DNA of 64,000 nt. Source: Prasinococcaceae sp. CCMP 1430. Lineage: Eukaryota; Prasinodermophyta; Palmophyllophyceae; Prasinococcales; Prasinococcaceae. The DNA is taken from contig RQSC01000523.1 of the NCBI GenBank assembly GCA_013416795.1, positions 14,056-78,055 of the forward strand, written 5' to 3'. Of this stretch, positions 1-11,108 are shown one piece after another. The stretch's first letter is position 1. Each line of letters starts with the position of its first letter. The translations under genes were made by a program, and so were the position numbers. Under the pieces are notes generated by a model. It had not been told where the DNA came from and did not search any database. It was given only the letters and a program-made list of their open reading frames with translations.

Positions 1-121
1 GGCGAGAGGGGCCGCGACGGCCGCTGCTGCGGAGCCCGCGCGCGCGCGCGCGCGCGCACGCGCACACGCGCACGCACGTCGCGCGTGGGGCTGTCCTGTG
101 CGCTGATTGCCGCGTGCGCGC

Positions 122-518
122 AGCTCACTTCGAGAACTTTGAGAAGTTTGACCCGGCCGTGCGATCCGCCAAGGTCGCAGAGGACAGCCTCGCCCCTTAC
201 GGCGTCGGCACAAAGTACTCGCTTGTGACGCTGTTTCAAGGCGAGGAGAGTGACATGACCTACGAGACTACGGACTTCATGCCGCCGCAAAGGGTGGTGC
301 TGAAAGGAGAGGGTGGCACTGCGCGGGCGACGGACAAAATTGAGTTCGCGCCCAGCGAGAAAGGAGGTACTGAGATCACCTACACGGGCAACATAGTTTT
401 GAAGTGGCCGTGGAAGTTACTCACGCCGTGCTTTCGGGGCTCGCTACGCAAGCTCGCCGACGACGCCACCAGCGGCATGAAGGAGGCCTTCGCGACCAAC
501 GCGCACAAGCAGCAATAG
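122..518 (+). CDS. SRPBCC-superfamily (polyketide-cyclase-like) protein, 3' exon only
   Basis: This is the last exon of a gene whose 5' part lies before the window. It probably begins after the acceptor gcgtgcgcgcag at 121 and ends with TAG at 518. The protein reads ENFEKFDPAVRSAK, then GVGTKYSLVTLF, a Tyr/Pro-rich strand (YETTDFMPPQRVVLKGEGG), a DKIEFAPSEKGGTEITY segment and a C-terminal helix. That order matches the START-like SRPBCC fold, for example Polyketide_cyc2, in which a curved sheet and a long C-terminal helix enclose a hydrophobic ligand cavity. The substrate cannot be inferred. No membrane segment is seen in this exon. The sequence before 121 is CG/CA-rich and looks like intron. 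Confidence 0.65.
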
Positions 519-599
519 GCGCGGGCGCACGCGGCACGCGGTGGAGGCGTGTGTGTGTGGGGGGGGTCCTGTACATTATGTGTTCTATACAATAATACA

Positions 600-680
600 C
601 CACATCACATACCCCACCCCCACCCCCCCCCACACACACACACACGCGCACACAGCCCTTCATAGCATCGCCACCTCCCC
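600..680. repeat. C/CA-rich low-complexity tract
   Basis: A run of CCCCACCCCC, (CA)n and (CCCCTC)n lies between the convergent SRPBCC and isochorismatase genes and extends into the 3' end of the latter. It encodes Glu/Gly repeats at that protein's C-terminus. Confidence 0.8.
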
Positions 681-1901
681 CTCCCCCTCCCCCTCGTCCC
701 TGTATCGCACGCGGCCGTCGTGCTGTGCGGGGTCGCGGTACTCCCCGAACAGAGCTGTGCGCTCCTTCGGCTCCCTCAGGTACGCCTCGACCTCGTCGGT
801 GCGGCGCACGAGCGCGTACGCGCCCGCCGCCGCCAGCGCGGCGTCGCCATGGCCGGTGCCCGTGGCGGTCGCGTCGCCCACTACCACCACGTCGAAGCCG
901 CGATTGTGCGCCGAGATGGCGGTGCTCAGCACGCACGCGTCCGTCCACATGCCCGCGACGAAGACGGTGTCCACCCCGTGCTCCCCGAGGAAGCTCGCGA
1001 GCACCGACGGGTCCTCGTGGCGCTGGCGCCCGCCGTCTTCCCCGCCGCCGCCGGTGCGCTGCGGGCCGCGGCCGTACGCATGCTGATAGTCGCCGTTCCA
1101 GAAGAGGTCCATCGACTCGCTGGGCATCTGCAGGAGCGGGGCGTCGCCGTGGTCCACCGCCGCGAGCTCCGCGAGCGGCAGCTCGCCGTCGGCCTTCCAC
1201 GCGTACGCCACGCTGCGCCGCGGCGGCATGCCCAGCAGGCGGTCGTTGGCGTTGGTCCACTCGGGCCGGCCGTGCGGGCCCGTCCACCGCCGCGCCCACG
1301 CGCTGCGCACGACGGGGATCCCGCCCCCCGGCGCCGCGGCCGCGGCGCGCGCCAGGCGCACCATGTTGTCCAGCGCGGCGCGCGGCAGCACGGCGCGGTA
1401 CTCCTCCTGGGCGTCGACCAGGACCAGCGCGCACCGCCGCGGGCGGCTCGCCAGCGAGTACGCAGGGATGCCCGTCAAGTTGAGCGCGCCGTACGCGTTC
1501 GCATCGAGCGGGCCCGCCCCGCTCTCGACCAGCGGTACGCCGTCGCAGTCGACGCCCGCGGGCTCGGGCGGGTAGCGGCACGGCTCCGCCGCGAGGTGGT
1601 TGCACGCGTAGAAGTCGTCGCACGCGACACGCGCCTCCGCCGAGGGCTGCCCCGCGACGACGGAAGTCGCCAGCGCCTGCGCGCCCCCGACGCTCGCGGC
1701 CTGAGCAGGCGCGAGGAGCGCCAGCACCAGGAGGCAGAGGCATGTGCCGGCCGCCGCGCCGGGGGCGACCGGGAGGGGGAGGCGCCCGTTGGACGTCGGG
1801 CGCGGCGTCGACGCATGCAGGCGAGAGATAGAAGTGAAAGAGGAGGAAGCGGAGGCTGCCAGCCCCTGCCTCCTCGTCAGGCTCGTCTTGGTCTGCTCCA
1901 T
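660..1901 (-). CDS. Isochorismatase-like (cysteine hydrolase) protein with N-terminal signal anchor
   Basis: A single-exon gene of 413 residues from the first in-frame ATG (1901); upstream frame starts are GTG. Residues about 50-70 form a hydrophobic segment (AGTCLCLLVLALLAPAQA), a signal peptide or signal anchor, so the enzyme is probably secreted or lies in an endomembrane or plastid-routed compartment. The body has the isochorismatase/nicotinamidase fold: the first strand LVLVDAQEEY carries the catalytic Asp, and FVAGMWTDACVLSTA carries the nucleophilic Cys after the usual T-D. An insertion rich in Gly/Arg precedes the last third. The family hydrolyses isochorismate, nicotinamide or N-carbamoyl compounds; which applies here is not visible. 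The C-terminus is a Glu/Gly repeat encoded by CCCCTC repeats. Confidence 0.8.
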   Translation of the reverse strand: MEQTKTSLTRRQGLAASASSSFTSISRLHASTPRPTSNGRLPLPVAPGAAAGTCLCLLVLALLAPAQAASVGGAQALATSVVAGQPSAEARVACDDFYACNHLAAEPCRYPPEPAGVDCDGVPLVESGAGPLDANAYGALNLTGIPAYSLASRPRRCALVLVDAQEEYRAVLPRAALDNMVRLARAAAAAPGGGIPVVRSAWARRWTGPHGRPEWTNANDRLLGMPPRRSVAYAWKADGELPLAELAAVDHGDAPLLQMPSESMDLFWNGDYQHAYGRGPQRTGGGGEDGGRQRHEDPSVLASFLGEHGVDTVFVAGMWTDACVLSTAISAHNRGFDVVVVGDATATGTGHGDAALAAAGAYALVRRTDEVEAYLREPKERTALFGEYRDPAQHDGRVRYRDEGEGEGEVAML

Positions 1902-3009
1902 GCGCGCCCTCAGGCTGCGGCGCGCGTCCACGCGCGCGCCCGCGCGCGCCCTCGCGCGCCGCTACCGCGCTCCCCCGCCGCGCGCGTTCGCGCGCGCGCT
2001 CGCGCGTCGCCTCCGCGCTGCTGCTATCGCCTCGCGCGGCGGCTGCCGCTTCCGGCCGGCCACACACGTGTGGGTGGTTCCGCCGATCGTCCCCCGACGC
2101 TCCCTCGCTCACGATCAAAAAGCAACGACAAACAGAGGCCCTCATCAGCGCACGAAGCCATTCTTCCCATTCCTGTTTTCCTATCCTTCCCGGGCTTCAG
2201 CCTCGTGCAGGCGTTGCCGTTGTTTCCGTCCGGCGCAGCGATGCTCCATCAAGCCTGCGATGCTCGATCAATCAAGCTTGCGATGCGGGCGCCGGCCTCC
2301 TCGCTGCTGGGGCGGTTCGTTCGATCGACAGAGGTTTGTTCGCGTCGTCGCACGCACGAGCGCTTGGCCCGGATTTTGTTCTCGATCGTTTCTTTTTGAT
2401 TTTCAAGAGCTTCACATTCGCAACAACGCGATTTTTCCCGCATCGATGGCGCGTCCCAGCGCCGAAAAAATCGTCCCAGCGTCGGATTCGTTTTTTGCTG
2501 AGGCGGCATTGGTGCGCCATTTTGGTGGACGGCGCGCGCCACCGGCTGGCTGGCGGCGTGCAGGGCGTGGGTGGCGGGCGCGCTCGCTCTGCGTCCCACG
2601 CTGGCGCGCGCACCGGCGCGTGCCACAGGCGGGCGTGCCCGCGCCCGCCCCTCTCCCCCCACCACCCCCCCGGCCCGGCGGGCATTCACTCTGGTGTTTG
2701 TTGGTGCGCGGCCGGGGAAGCGAGGTCGACGAGGCGCCCTCTCTCCGGCGCGCCGCCGCCGCGAGGCCATCGCTGAGGCTGTCGGCGGGGCGCGGGCGCT
2801 TGGCCACAGCCGCTGGCCACGGACCCGCGCCCCACGGAGGGCGGCGCTGCGTGGGACGACCAACCCGACTGTTCTGGCGGCTCGCTCGCGACCCGAAAAT
2901 AACAAAAACAGCAGCAACAGCAACAACAGCCAGCCAGTCACATAGGGCCAGCAGAGCCCCCCCCTCCCCTTCCCCCCTCACCCCACCCAACCCCACCCCC
3001 TCCGGATAA
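1902..3009. other. Divergent intergenic region
   Basis: About 1.1 kb separates the divergent isochorismatase-like and FUSC-like genes. It holds long open frames on both strands, but these are Arg/Ala/Pro-rich and match nothing I recognise. A CAG/CAA-rich stretch (about 2906-2935) and a C-rich tract (2960-3000) precede the next ATG. It presumably carries both promoters, but no defined box could be identified. Confidence 0.5.
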
Positions 3010-6000
3010 ATGATGGGCAACGGAGCTCTCTCCCCAGCAACAAAATGGCGCGATGGCGCGCGCCGGGCGTGGCGCGCGTGGGGGGACGACGTCATCCACG
3101 GGGCGCGCACGGCCGTCCTGGGCATTCCGGTGGGCGCGGTGGCGTTCTCGCCCGCCGGCGACAAGGCGCGGGGCTTCGTATTCACGGGATGCATCGCCGC
3201 GCTGATCCAGATCATCTTCCTCAGCGCGAATCACCCGGTGGCGGCGGACATGCCCGAGGGGTACGCGATGCTCGCGGCGCTCTACGCGGTCGGCGCCTTC
3301 CTCGCCTACGCCGTCACGCTCTGGACGAGCGGCCCGTGGATTGGCACGGTGATGGTCCTCTTCACCTTCGCCATCACCGCGATCGGCACCAGGATCAAAA
3401 ACCCCGTGTTCGCCAGTGCCGTGCTGGCCAACAGCGCCGGCATCTTCTTCGGCAACTACCAGCGGCCGAGCACGAGCTTCGACAAGGCGCTGGCCACCTT
3501 CGTCGGCGCGATGTGCGGCCTCACCCTGACCTACCTCTCCTTGCTCCTCGTCTTCCAAAAGACCGCCAGCGAGCGGGCGCTGCTGCGGTACGAGCGCCAC
3601 GTTGCCAAACAGGCCGCGGTGTTCCGAGAGGCGATGCAGTGCATGGCCGACGGCGAGGCAGTCGCGGCCGCGCAGACCTCGGAGGGCGTGGACTCCGACC
3701 GGAGGCGGGCGGCGGCGGCGCGCCTGTCCACGCGCGTCACGGACAGCCTGTACAAGGCGTCGGGCACGATGGAGGCGGTGCGCCAGGACGCCGTCAAGTC
3801 GCGGGGGGAGCAGCGCCTCCGGTGGCTCCCGGTCATTTCGGCGCGCTTCCGCGTGTACCTGCCCGTGCTGCGGCTCCCGCGGCCACTCGGCGGCGGCGCG
3901 CTGCTGGGTCTCGCCGGAGGCGACGCGCGCCTGCACGTGGCGCTCGCGGCGCTGCACGAGGCGGGCGTGCGCCAGATGCTCACCATGACGTACATCGGCG
4001 CGGTCTGCGGATTCGAGCGCGGCGCCTTCGCCCGGGCGGCCACGTGCGAGGGCAGCGCGGGGCTCGAGACGCTCGGCGAGCTCCGCGAGGCGATCGCGGG
4101 CGGCATCGCCGCCTGCAGCGAGGCGATGCACGGGGTGGTGCACCGGCGACGGACGGACCAGGCGGAGCGCGCGATCGAGCTGCTACGCGCGAGCGTCGCG
4201 CGAGGCGAGCGCGCGCTGCTCGCGCGAGCTGGCCGCGCGCGCGACGGCGGCGCCAATGGCGACGGCGCCGTCGTTCTGGACGTCGCGGACGCGGCACATG
4301 GGGAAAGCGCCGGCGAGAGGACGTACGCTCGGTCGGAGGAGCAGTCGGCGGCGCAGGCGGAGGGACTCGATGGCGGCGGCGACGACGACAGCAACGACGA
4401 CGACGACAGCGACGAGTTGGTGGAGCGGCAGCTGCTGTGGTCGACCGCGTGCGTCGCGCTGGAGCACCAGCTCAAGCTGCAGTCCCTGTTTGCCGATGCG
4501 CTCGTCGACCTGCGCGAGTGGGACCTGCGCGCCGCGCCCCCTCCGACGACGGGGGAGGCCCGGCGGGGCGCGACAGATGGCGGCGAGGCGCCGCACGCGG
4601 GCGGCGGCGGCTCCGACGCATCGGACGGCACCGACGAGAAGGCGCTAGAGGAGGAGGCGTCCCAGCCGCCGCCGCCCCTGATGGAGCGCGCGGCGGCGGC
4701 GATGCGCGGCCTGGCGCACGAGTGGGCGTCGCCCTTCAGGCGTGGCTTTCGCACCGCGGCGGCGACGGTCGTGCCGGTGGCCGTGGGCTTCTCGCACGTG
4801 GACGACGCCAACGTGTTCAGCGGCTGTCAGACGGCTGTCATCACCATCGCCATCCTTCACTGGATGCAGACCGTTGGCACGCTGGTGAACAAGAGCGTGG
4901 CGCGCGTCATCGGCACCCTGTGCGCGGGCTTCTTCGCGTACGGGGTGCTGCAGAGGCGCAACGACGTGTGGTTCGTGTGGTGGCAGACCTTTTGGATCTT
5001 CTTATGCCTGACGCTCGGGGGGCACATGCCCAACTTCTACGCCGGCATCGTGGCGGCCTTCACTTTTGCGGTCATCGGGTACGGCCCCGAAAGCACGCCG
5101 ACGGCCAGCATCTTCACGACGGCGCTCACGCGCGTGGTGGGTGTCCTCAGCGGCATCGGCATCATGGCGATATTCGTGCTCCTCTTCTTCCAGGAGACGT
5201 CGAGCGCGCCGGCGTGGTCGGCCCTGCGGTCCGCCACGCAGCGCGTCGCCGCGGCGGTGCGGCAGGCGGCAAGCGGCGCGCGCGCCGAATCGCGCCACCG
5301 CGGCACCGGCGAGCACCAGGCGCAGCCGATCGACGCCAGCGAGGCGTCGGCGGCGCTCGGCGACGTCAAGGCGTGCGCGGGAGCCGCCGCGATGGGCGCC
5401 ATGGAGCGCCTCCTCTGGCGCAAAGAGGCGCGCACCTTCTACGTCACGCACGTACCGCTGCACGCGTACCTGTCCCACATCCCCCTCGTCGGCCGCGTGG
5501 ACCCCAGCCTGCACGGCCGCGTCCGGTACGACGGCCTGCTTCCCAGCGCAGAGATCGAGGCGGTGCTGCGGAGCTTCCTCCGCGCGCTGGATGCCGCGGC
5601 TGTGCTGGCAGCGCTGGACGCCCGCGCCGCCGATGCGGCCGCGGGCGCCGCGGAGCGCCGCGACGAGGCGTCCGCGCACGTGCACGAGGCCCTCGACGCC
5701 ATCGTAGGCGAGGTGGCCCGCGTGTCGACCGTGGGCGGCTGCGCGGCCTCGGGTGGCAGGCTGGGCCAGGTCCACACGCTCCTCGTCAGGGAGGCTCAGA
5801 TCAAGGCCGCCACAGCGTTGGCAGAGCCAGCGCGCTCCAAGGCGATGGCCGCCATCGCGGCCGCCAGGCAGTCCCTCGAGGCGGCCGAGCGCGAGGCCGT
5901 GCGCTCCGCCGCAGACGCGTCGGCGGCCGGGCCGTGCGAGAGCGCCGACGTGGCGCGCGCGCGCGTGTGGGGGTGGCGCATGCTGCTTCGCGCGCTGGAG

Positions 6001-6045
6001 CGCGCCGCAGACGCCATGGCCGCCCTCGCGCGCGCGACGCCGTGA
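3010..6045 (+). CDS. FUSC/ALMT-like integral membrane transporter with two membrane modules
   Basis: A single exon of 1011 residues starting at tandem ATGs (3010, 3013). The N-terminal half (residues about 30-190) has five or six hydrophobic helices, including a GPWIGTVMVLFTFAITAIGT helix and GTRIKNP. A long soluble region with an Asp-rich stretch (DDDSNDDDDSDE) follows. A second membrane module (about 580-735) begins FRRGFRTAAATVVPVAVGF and includes WFVWWQTFWIFLCLTLGGH and a hydrophobic helix ending FVLLFFQE. Two halves with cytosolic linkers are characteristic of the fusaric-acid-resistance (FUSC)/aromatic-acid exporter and aluminium-activated malate transporter group, which export organic anions. 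The substrate is inferred only at family level. The Ala-rich C-terminus is predicted helical and soluble. Confidence 0.7.
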   Translation: MMGNGALSPATKWRDGARRAWRAWGDDVIHGARTAVLGIPVGAVAFSPAGDKARGFVFTGCIAALIQIIFLSANHPVAADMPEGYAMLAALYAVGAFLAYAVTLWTSGPWIGTVMVLFTFAITAIGTRIKNPVFASAVLANSAGIFFGNYQRPSTSFDKALATFVGAMCGLTLTYLSLLLVFQKTASERALLRYERHVAKQAAVFREAMQCMADGEAVAAAQTSEGVDSDRRRAAAARLSTRVTDSLYKASGTMEAVRQDAVKSRGEQRLRWLPVISARFRVYLPVLRLPRPLGGGALLGLAGGDARLHVALAALHEAGVRQMLTMTYIGAVCGFERGAFARAATCEGSAGLETLGELREAIAGGIAACSEAMHGVVHRRRTDQAERAIELLRASVARGERALLARAGRARDGGANGDGAVVLDVADAAHGESAGERTYARSEEQSAAQAEGLDGGGDDDSNDDDDSDELVERQLLWSTACVALEHQLKLQSLFADALVDLREWDLRAAPPPTTGEARRGATDGGEAPHAGGGGSDASDGTDEKALEEEASQPPPPLMERAAAAMRGLAHEWASPFRRGFRTAAATVVPVAVGFSHVDDANVFSGCQTAVITIAILHWMQTVGTLVNKSVARVIGTLCAGFFAYGVLQRRNDVWFVWWQTFWIFLCLTLGGHMPNFYAGIVAAFTFAVIGYGPESTPTASIFTTALTRVVGVLSGIGIMAIFVLLFFQETSSAPAWSALRSATQRVAAAVRQAASGARAESRHRGTGEHQAQPIDASEASAALGDVKACAGAAAMGAMERLLWRKEARTFYVTHVPLHAYLSHIPLVGRVDPSLHGRVRYDGLLPSAEIEAVLRSFLRALDAAAVLAALDARAADAAAGAAERRDEASAHVHEALDAIVGEVARVSTVGGCAASGGRLGQVHTLLVREAQIKAATALAEPARSKAMAAIAAARQSLEAAEREAVRSAADASAAGPCESADVARARVWGWRMLLRALERAADAMAALARATP

Positions 6046-7222
6046 CCCGAGCAGCTGACGCTGCTGTCCCCGCCTGCGCTCATGTAGTCAACTGCCAAGG
6101 GCATCGTCATCTTTCTCTGTCGTAACGCAATTCCAATTCGGGCGCGCGGGTCGCACCCGGCCGCGGGGCCGTCGAGGTCTTGCTTGGTTGGGGCACGCGC
6201 CTGGCTCCGGTCACTGCCGGAGCACACGCGAGGCCGTCGCCCGCACCCGGGGTTTTGCGCGCGCGCGCGCGTGGCGAGCGCGAGTGCGAAAGCGAAAGCG
6301 TGGCGGCTGGGCCGGGGCGCGCGCGCCGCGGTGCGAGGATCAAAAGCGCGCGCGGCGGCGCGCGACGCGCAACCGAAAAAAAAAGAAGATCTTACGTGCG
6401 CGCGCGGGCGAAGCGGAAGCCTCGAGCGCCGCGCCGCGGCACCGGCCCGCAACCCAAACGCTCGTCCGCGCAGCCCTCGTCGGAGCGCATGCGACGGAAG
6501 GCCCCCGAGGACCCTCCGCAATCGAGCCCCAAACACGGAAGTCCCTGCGGCGCCGGCACACATTGCGGGACGCCCGCATTGGCGAATTCGCAAATTGGCA
6601 AATTCGCGCGCGCACGCGCTCGCGCACTGGTAGCGTGCCGCGCACGCGCGCGCTGGCGGGCTTCCCATGCGGCGGCAGAGGAATGCGCGCGCGAAATTCC
6701 GAAATCTCGCGAGCGCGCAAGCAGTACAGTACCAAAGTTGACGCCACGAACGCGGCGAAGTGCGAACAAATTTCGGGGGCGCGGAGCGAATCCGAATCGA
6801 AGAGATCGAAAGCGAAAGAGCGCGCGAAAAGAGCACAGCGGCGGAAGGGCGAAAATGAAAAGCGCCGCTGCGGGCAGGCGGATCAGATCGCGCGCGCCAG
6901 GACGCGGCCACACGCCCCGCGCGGCGCCAAGCGGGCGGGCGCCGGACACGCAAGGAGGGGAGGGGGCGGCGGGGGGAAAGGGCTCGCTCGCTCGCGAGGG
7001 GGGCGAGAGGGGGCGGCAGTGGCCGCGCCAGCCTCGCGCGCGCGCGCGCGGCGGGCCTCTTTCTCTCTCTCTCTCTCGCGCGCACACACACCGCCAACCT
7101 GCTCCTGCACCGCGCGCGCGTTTTTTTTTTGGAATTCCTTCCGCGCGGGGCGCGCGATAATTCGCGCGCGAGGAGGGGCGGGCGCCGCAGGCTCGCAGCC
7201 GACAGGCGGCAGGAGGGCCGTC
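6046..7222. other. Intergenic region with CG-rich low complexity and a poly(T) tract
   Basis: This 1.2 kb separates the FUSC-like and CBM20 genes. It is dominated by CG alternation, with short A runs (6375-6383), an AATTCGCAAATTGGCAAATTCG stretch (about 6585-6606), a CT microsatellite (about 7062-7078) and a T10 run (7121-7130) 92 bases before the CBM20 gene's ATG. No convincing coding region is seen. Confidence 0.5.
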
Positions 7223-10200
7223 ATGGCGGCGGCGGTGCAGCCGCCGCGGCGGATGTCGGCCTCCGCCGCCGCGGGGAGGGGCGGGCTGCCCTCCCCCTCC
7301 TCCGACGCGCGGACGGCCGGCGCGGCGCGGCGCCCCGGGCGACGGCGGGCGTCTCCGAGCCCGCGACGGACGGCTCCAGCGACAGCGAAGGCAGCGACTC
7401 GGACGAGCTGCTCGGAGGAGGAGCGCTCGCAACGCCCTCCGACTCGGTCATCACCGCCGTCGCCAACGACGGCGAGGACTCCGCCCTGGATGACCCGCTG
7501 CACATGAGCGGGCGGGCGCAGCGCTACGCGCCGGAGCTCCCCGACGACTTCTGGAGCGACGACTGGACGGGCTCCCCGCCCAGCGCGGTCGTGCTCGACA
7601 TGAGCTCGTCCGACGAGGACGGCTCGAGCGTGGTCAAGCTCAACTTCCGCGTGCCGTGCCACGTGCAGTACGGCCAGCGCGTCGCCGTGATGGGCTCGCA
7701 CAACGTGATGGGCGCCTGGGACGTCCACGAGGCGGTGCCGCTGCGGTGGCACGAGGGCGACGTGTGGACGGGCTCGATCAGCGTGCCGGCGGGCGAGAGC
7801 TACGCTTACAAGGTCGTCGTGACCGAGGGGAATCGGGTGGTCCGCTGGCAGAAGGGCGCCAACGCGCAGCTCGCGGTGCCACCCGAGGCCGAGGGCACGC
7901 TCGGCGTGTGCCAAGACATCGACGGACAAGGGTGCGGCGACGAGGACGACTTCGCAGCGCTGTGGTCCAACGAGATGCTGCTCGAGCCGGCAGACGAGCA
8001 AGCGTTCGAAGACGACGATGACGACAGCGACGACGACATTCCTGACTCCTCGGTGCTCCTGCGCGCGTTTGAGCGCAGCTACAGGGCGTCGCCGGACCCC
8101 GATTACTACCAACACGAGGCGGAGCGGATCGACGACGCCGCCCGAAACATTTCTGAGATCCCAGCCCCGGAGGCAGCGTCGGCTGCTGCCGATCCCTCGT
8201 CGGCCGCCGGGGGAGCAAGTGATCAGGACGACGACACTGCGGCGGCCATCAAGATCATGGGGCGGTACCTCGCCGCCTCGGTCGAGGAGACGCCGTACGT
8301 CGATGGATCTGATGACGTGGCCCTCGAGGGGGACGATGCCGCAGACGACGCAGCGGAGGACGCCGCGTCTGGCTCCGACGTCGATGCGGACGACAGCCAA
8401 CAAGAGAGGAGCGAGGCCAGAGATAGCTTCCGCTCCGACGAGGAGATCGTCATCGATGACATGGACGAAATCGCGGACGCGCTTGGCTGGGACGCGTCGT
8501 CCTCGGGCTCTGACAGCGAGCTGGGCATGCCACAGGCCGCTGTGGATGCTGCCATGGAGGAGTTGCGCGCCGCCTCTAAAGTGCTCGAGGAGAAGAGTCA
8601 GGCGGAGGAGGACGAGACGGCCGCCGGGCGCGCAGCGGGCGAAATCGACGCGAGGGACGAACCACCTTCCGACGTCGATGCCGCCATGCAGGCCACCGTC
8701 GATGCTGCGATGTGCGCGGCCGCCGAGCAGCTCAAGAAAGAAAGCGAGGCCGAGGAGGAGACTGGCACCTCGCTCGCGGGCAGCACGATCAGCTCGAAAG
8801 ACCAGGCGCTGGAGGAGGAGGCGGATGCCGGCATGCTGGAGGCCACGAAGGCTGCGACCGAGGCACTGCGTGAGGCATCGAAGGCTGCGGTCGAGCTGGA
8901 GAAGGACCTCTCCCTCCTCGCTGCCGAGGGCCTTGAGACATCAAAGCCCTGGGCAGCGACGCTCGAGGTATCGACAGCCGAGACCGAGCTTGAAGAGGAC
9001 GTGCATCTCGTTTTTGCGGAGGGCCTTGGGGAGGCAACGAAGGCCGCGTTGCCAACCAAGTGTGTGCGACGCCCTGCGCATCGAGGGCTCTCCGGTGACA
9101 CTGCTGAGCTCCCCGACCTCGCTCCCGCGGGCTACGCCGCTGCCATAGAAAAGATGCAGGCGTGCATGGATGAGGGCTTCGTTGAGAGCCAGGCAAAAGC
9201 GACAGCGGCAGAAGGGGAGAAGCAGAGCGCCCCAACAGCTGAGTCCCGCGGCGTCGACAGGATGAGCGACGCTCCCGGGCGCGCTCCCACCGACGCCCCT
9301 CCGGCGACGACCACGTCGGAGGAGGAGGAGGCGCCGATGCCGCCGTCGCTGAAGCCTTCGCCCGGCGCGCACGCATCCGCAGAGAGCGCAATCGAAGACA
9401 CTGCTCAGAAAGACGTTGAGGTCGCTCCCGCGGGCTACGCCGCTGCCATGGAAAAGATGCAGGCGTGCATGGATGAGGGCTTTGTCGAGAGCCAGGCGAA
9501 ACCGACAGCGGCAGAAGAGCAGCAGCAGCAGAGTGCTCCGACAGCTGCATCCCGCGACGTCGACAGGATGGGCGACACTTCTGCGTCGGCTTCGTCGTCC
9601 AAAGCGCAGGTGTCAACAGAGGGTGCGGAGCAAGATGCTTCCAAGAAACACCTGCGTGTCGCTGGCGCGGCTGTGCGCGCGCACATGTCGGAGGCGGACG
9701 CACGACGGCGGGAACGGATGAAGTACTACGTGGCACGCGTCGGGAGGGCGATCAAGAAAGCCAACGGTGCGCCTCGGGCCAAACCAACCACTCCCAATTG
9801 CGAGAAGCAACCCGCGGAGGAAGCGGTCGACATGCACGCAGCGAATCTCAGCGAGGCGAAGCAGACGCTTCACTCGGACGCGCCTGCTGACATCGAGCGG
9901 CTCGAGTCTTCCCCCGTGTATGAGCAGCTTCGCAAGCAGCTCGCTGCGTCCAAGCCCAATGCGGTGCTTGGGACGCCCAATGAAGAGAAGCGGGAGCACT
10001 TCTTCAAAAGCGCGTGGCTATGGGCGTCGATGGCCGTGCCCACCTTCGTGGCATGCGTGGCAACTATCATCAACTCACCAAGAGTACGTCCCTGCCCAGC
10101 GAGCGCTTCTGTGCCCACGCACCGCGCTGCCACGAGCGCCGCTTCGCAATGTTGTTGCGCTTCGCCGCCGCGTCGCATCGCCGCCAAGTTGCAAGCTTTG

Positions 10201-10535
10201 CTCGCTTGAGTCAGCCACAGGCGCGTGGACTGCTGACAGTGCGCCCAACCCCGGAATAGCGCCCGGCAACACTCGCGAGCTTGACGGCGCAGCGGCAGAC
10301 GCATGCGGCGGCGGCGGTCGCCGCTCCAGCGGCCCTCGGCTCCGCCGCGTCCACCGCCACAGGAGGCGGCACTTCCGACACCCCCGTGAGCCTGAGTCTC
10401 AGCGAGCGCGAGGCCGTCGAGGCGCTCGCGCCCGCAACCGTCGACCTGGGCGGCAGAGCAAGGTTTGCACTCGATGGCAGCGAGAGCTCGGACACATTGC
10501 TCGCGTCCGCTCAGATGGGCTCAGCGGAAGCGTGA
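7223..10535 (+). CDS. CBM20 starch-binding-domain protein with C-terminal membrane anchor
   Basis: The first ATG with a good context is at 7223, but it lies in a different frame from the body. The body frame is open from before 7223 with its first ATG only at 7504, so the N-terminus is unresolved. A CBM20 starch/glycan-binding domain lies at about 7630-7920 (VKLNFRVPCHVQYGQRVAVM, NVMGAWDV, MGAWD-type and W-containing binding loops). It is followed by about 600 residues that are acidic and Ala/Glu-rich, with two near-identical repeats (see the repeat entry). A hydrophobic helix near 10010-10070 (WLWASMAVPTFVACVATII) suggests a tail or membrane anchor. Exon 1 ends at 10083 (donor GTACGT) and exon 2 is 10293-10535, joined in phase 0. 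Probable role: tethering storage glucan to a membrane, analogous to STBD1 but with the domain order reversed. That role is inference. Confidence 0.65.
9121..9570 (+). repeat. Two-copy ~50-residue protein repeat in the CBM20 protein
   Basis: The segments at about 9121-9270 and 9424-9570 encode near-identical blocks sharing APAGYAAA, KMQACMDEGFVESQAK and SAPTA...VDRM. The nucleotide identity is high as well, which points to a recent intragenic duplication. The intervening linker is Pro/Ser/Glu-rich. Confidence 0.9.
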
Positions 10536-11108
10536 TGGACGTCGGCGGCGATTGTCGCACACGTACTGTAGGACAAACACATGGTCATCGGCGGCGGGCG
10601 CCCATACGAGAGTAGAGAAACGCGGGGTCGCATGCGGGAGGGCGATACATGGAGACACCGCACGGTGCCCTCACGTAGACACGCGTTGCGCGCGCACATG
10701 TGCGTGCATGAGTGGCGCGAGCATCGGTGGCGACACCCACTGACCATCGGCACTAGGCTGAGGTTGCTAGCAACAACGCCCGCGCTACTCAACGCAACGT
10801 TAAGGCCGGCAGTAGGCCTCGCGCTGTAAGTACCACTGGAGCTACACACGCGCGGCCACGGGGCATCGCAAGACCAACGGCCACTTGCAAGACGCCGGCC
10901 GAGGGGCGCGGGGTGTTTGCTGCCGGACAGATTCGCCATCAGACAGCGCGCGATCAACGTACCACGAAACGCTCACGTCAAGCAAGGCCGAACGCTCCGC
11001 GCGGGCCGCGCCAAGCAAGCAAGCGACCGACTAGTCGAGTGCCATGCCCCGCATGGCTCGAGTTGGCATCTTGCGGTGATTACTTCACATGGTATTTGTA
11101 CAAAGATA
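10536..11108. other. Intergenic region between convergent genes
   Basis: About 570 bases between the CBM20 gene and the Munc13-like gene. No coding similarity, RNA gene or repeat array was recognised. Confidence 0.5.

Noticed and set aside
6360-7120. CG-repeat region as a mobile element
   Set aside because: No terminal repeats, target duplications or transposase frame; low complexity explains it.
7129-7131. Start of the CBM20 frame at 7129
   Set aside because: The codon is TTG within a T run; a eukaryotic start here is unlikely.
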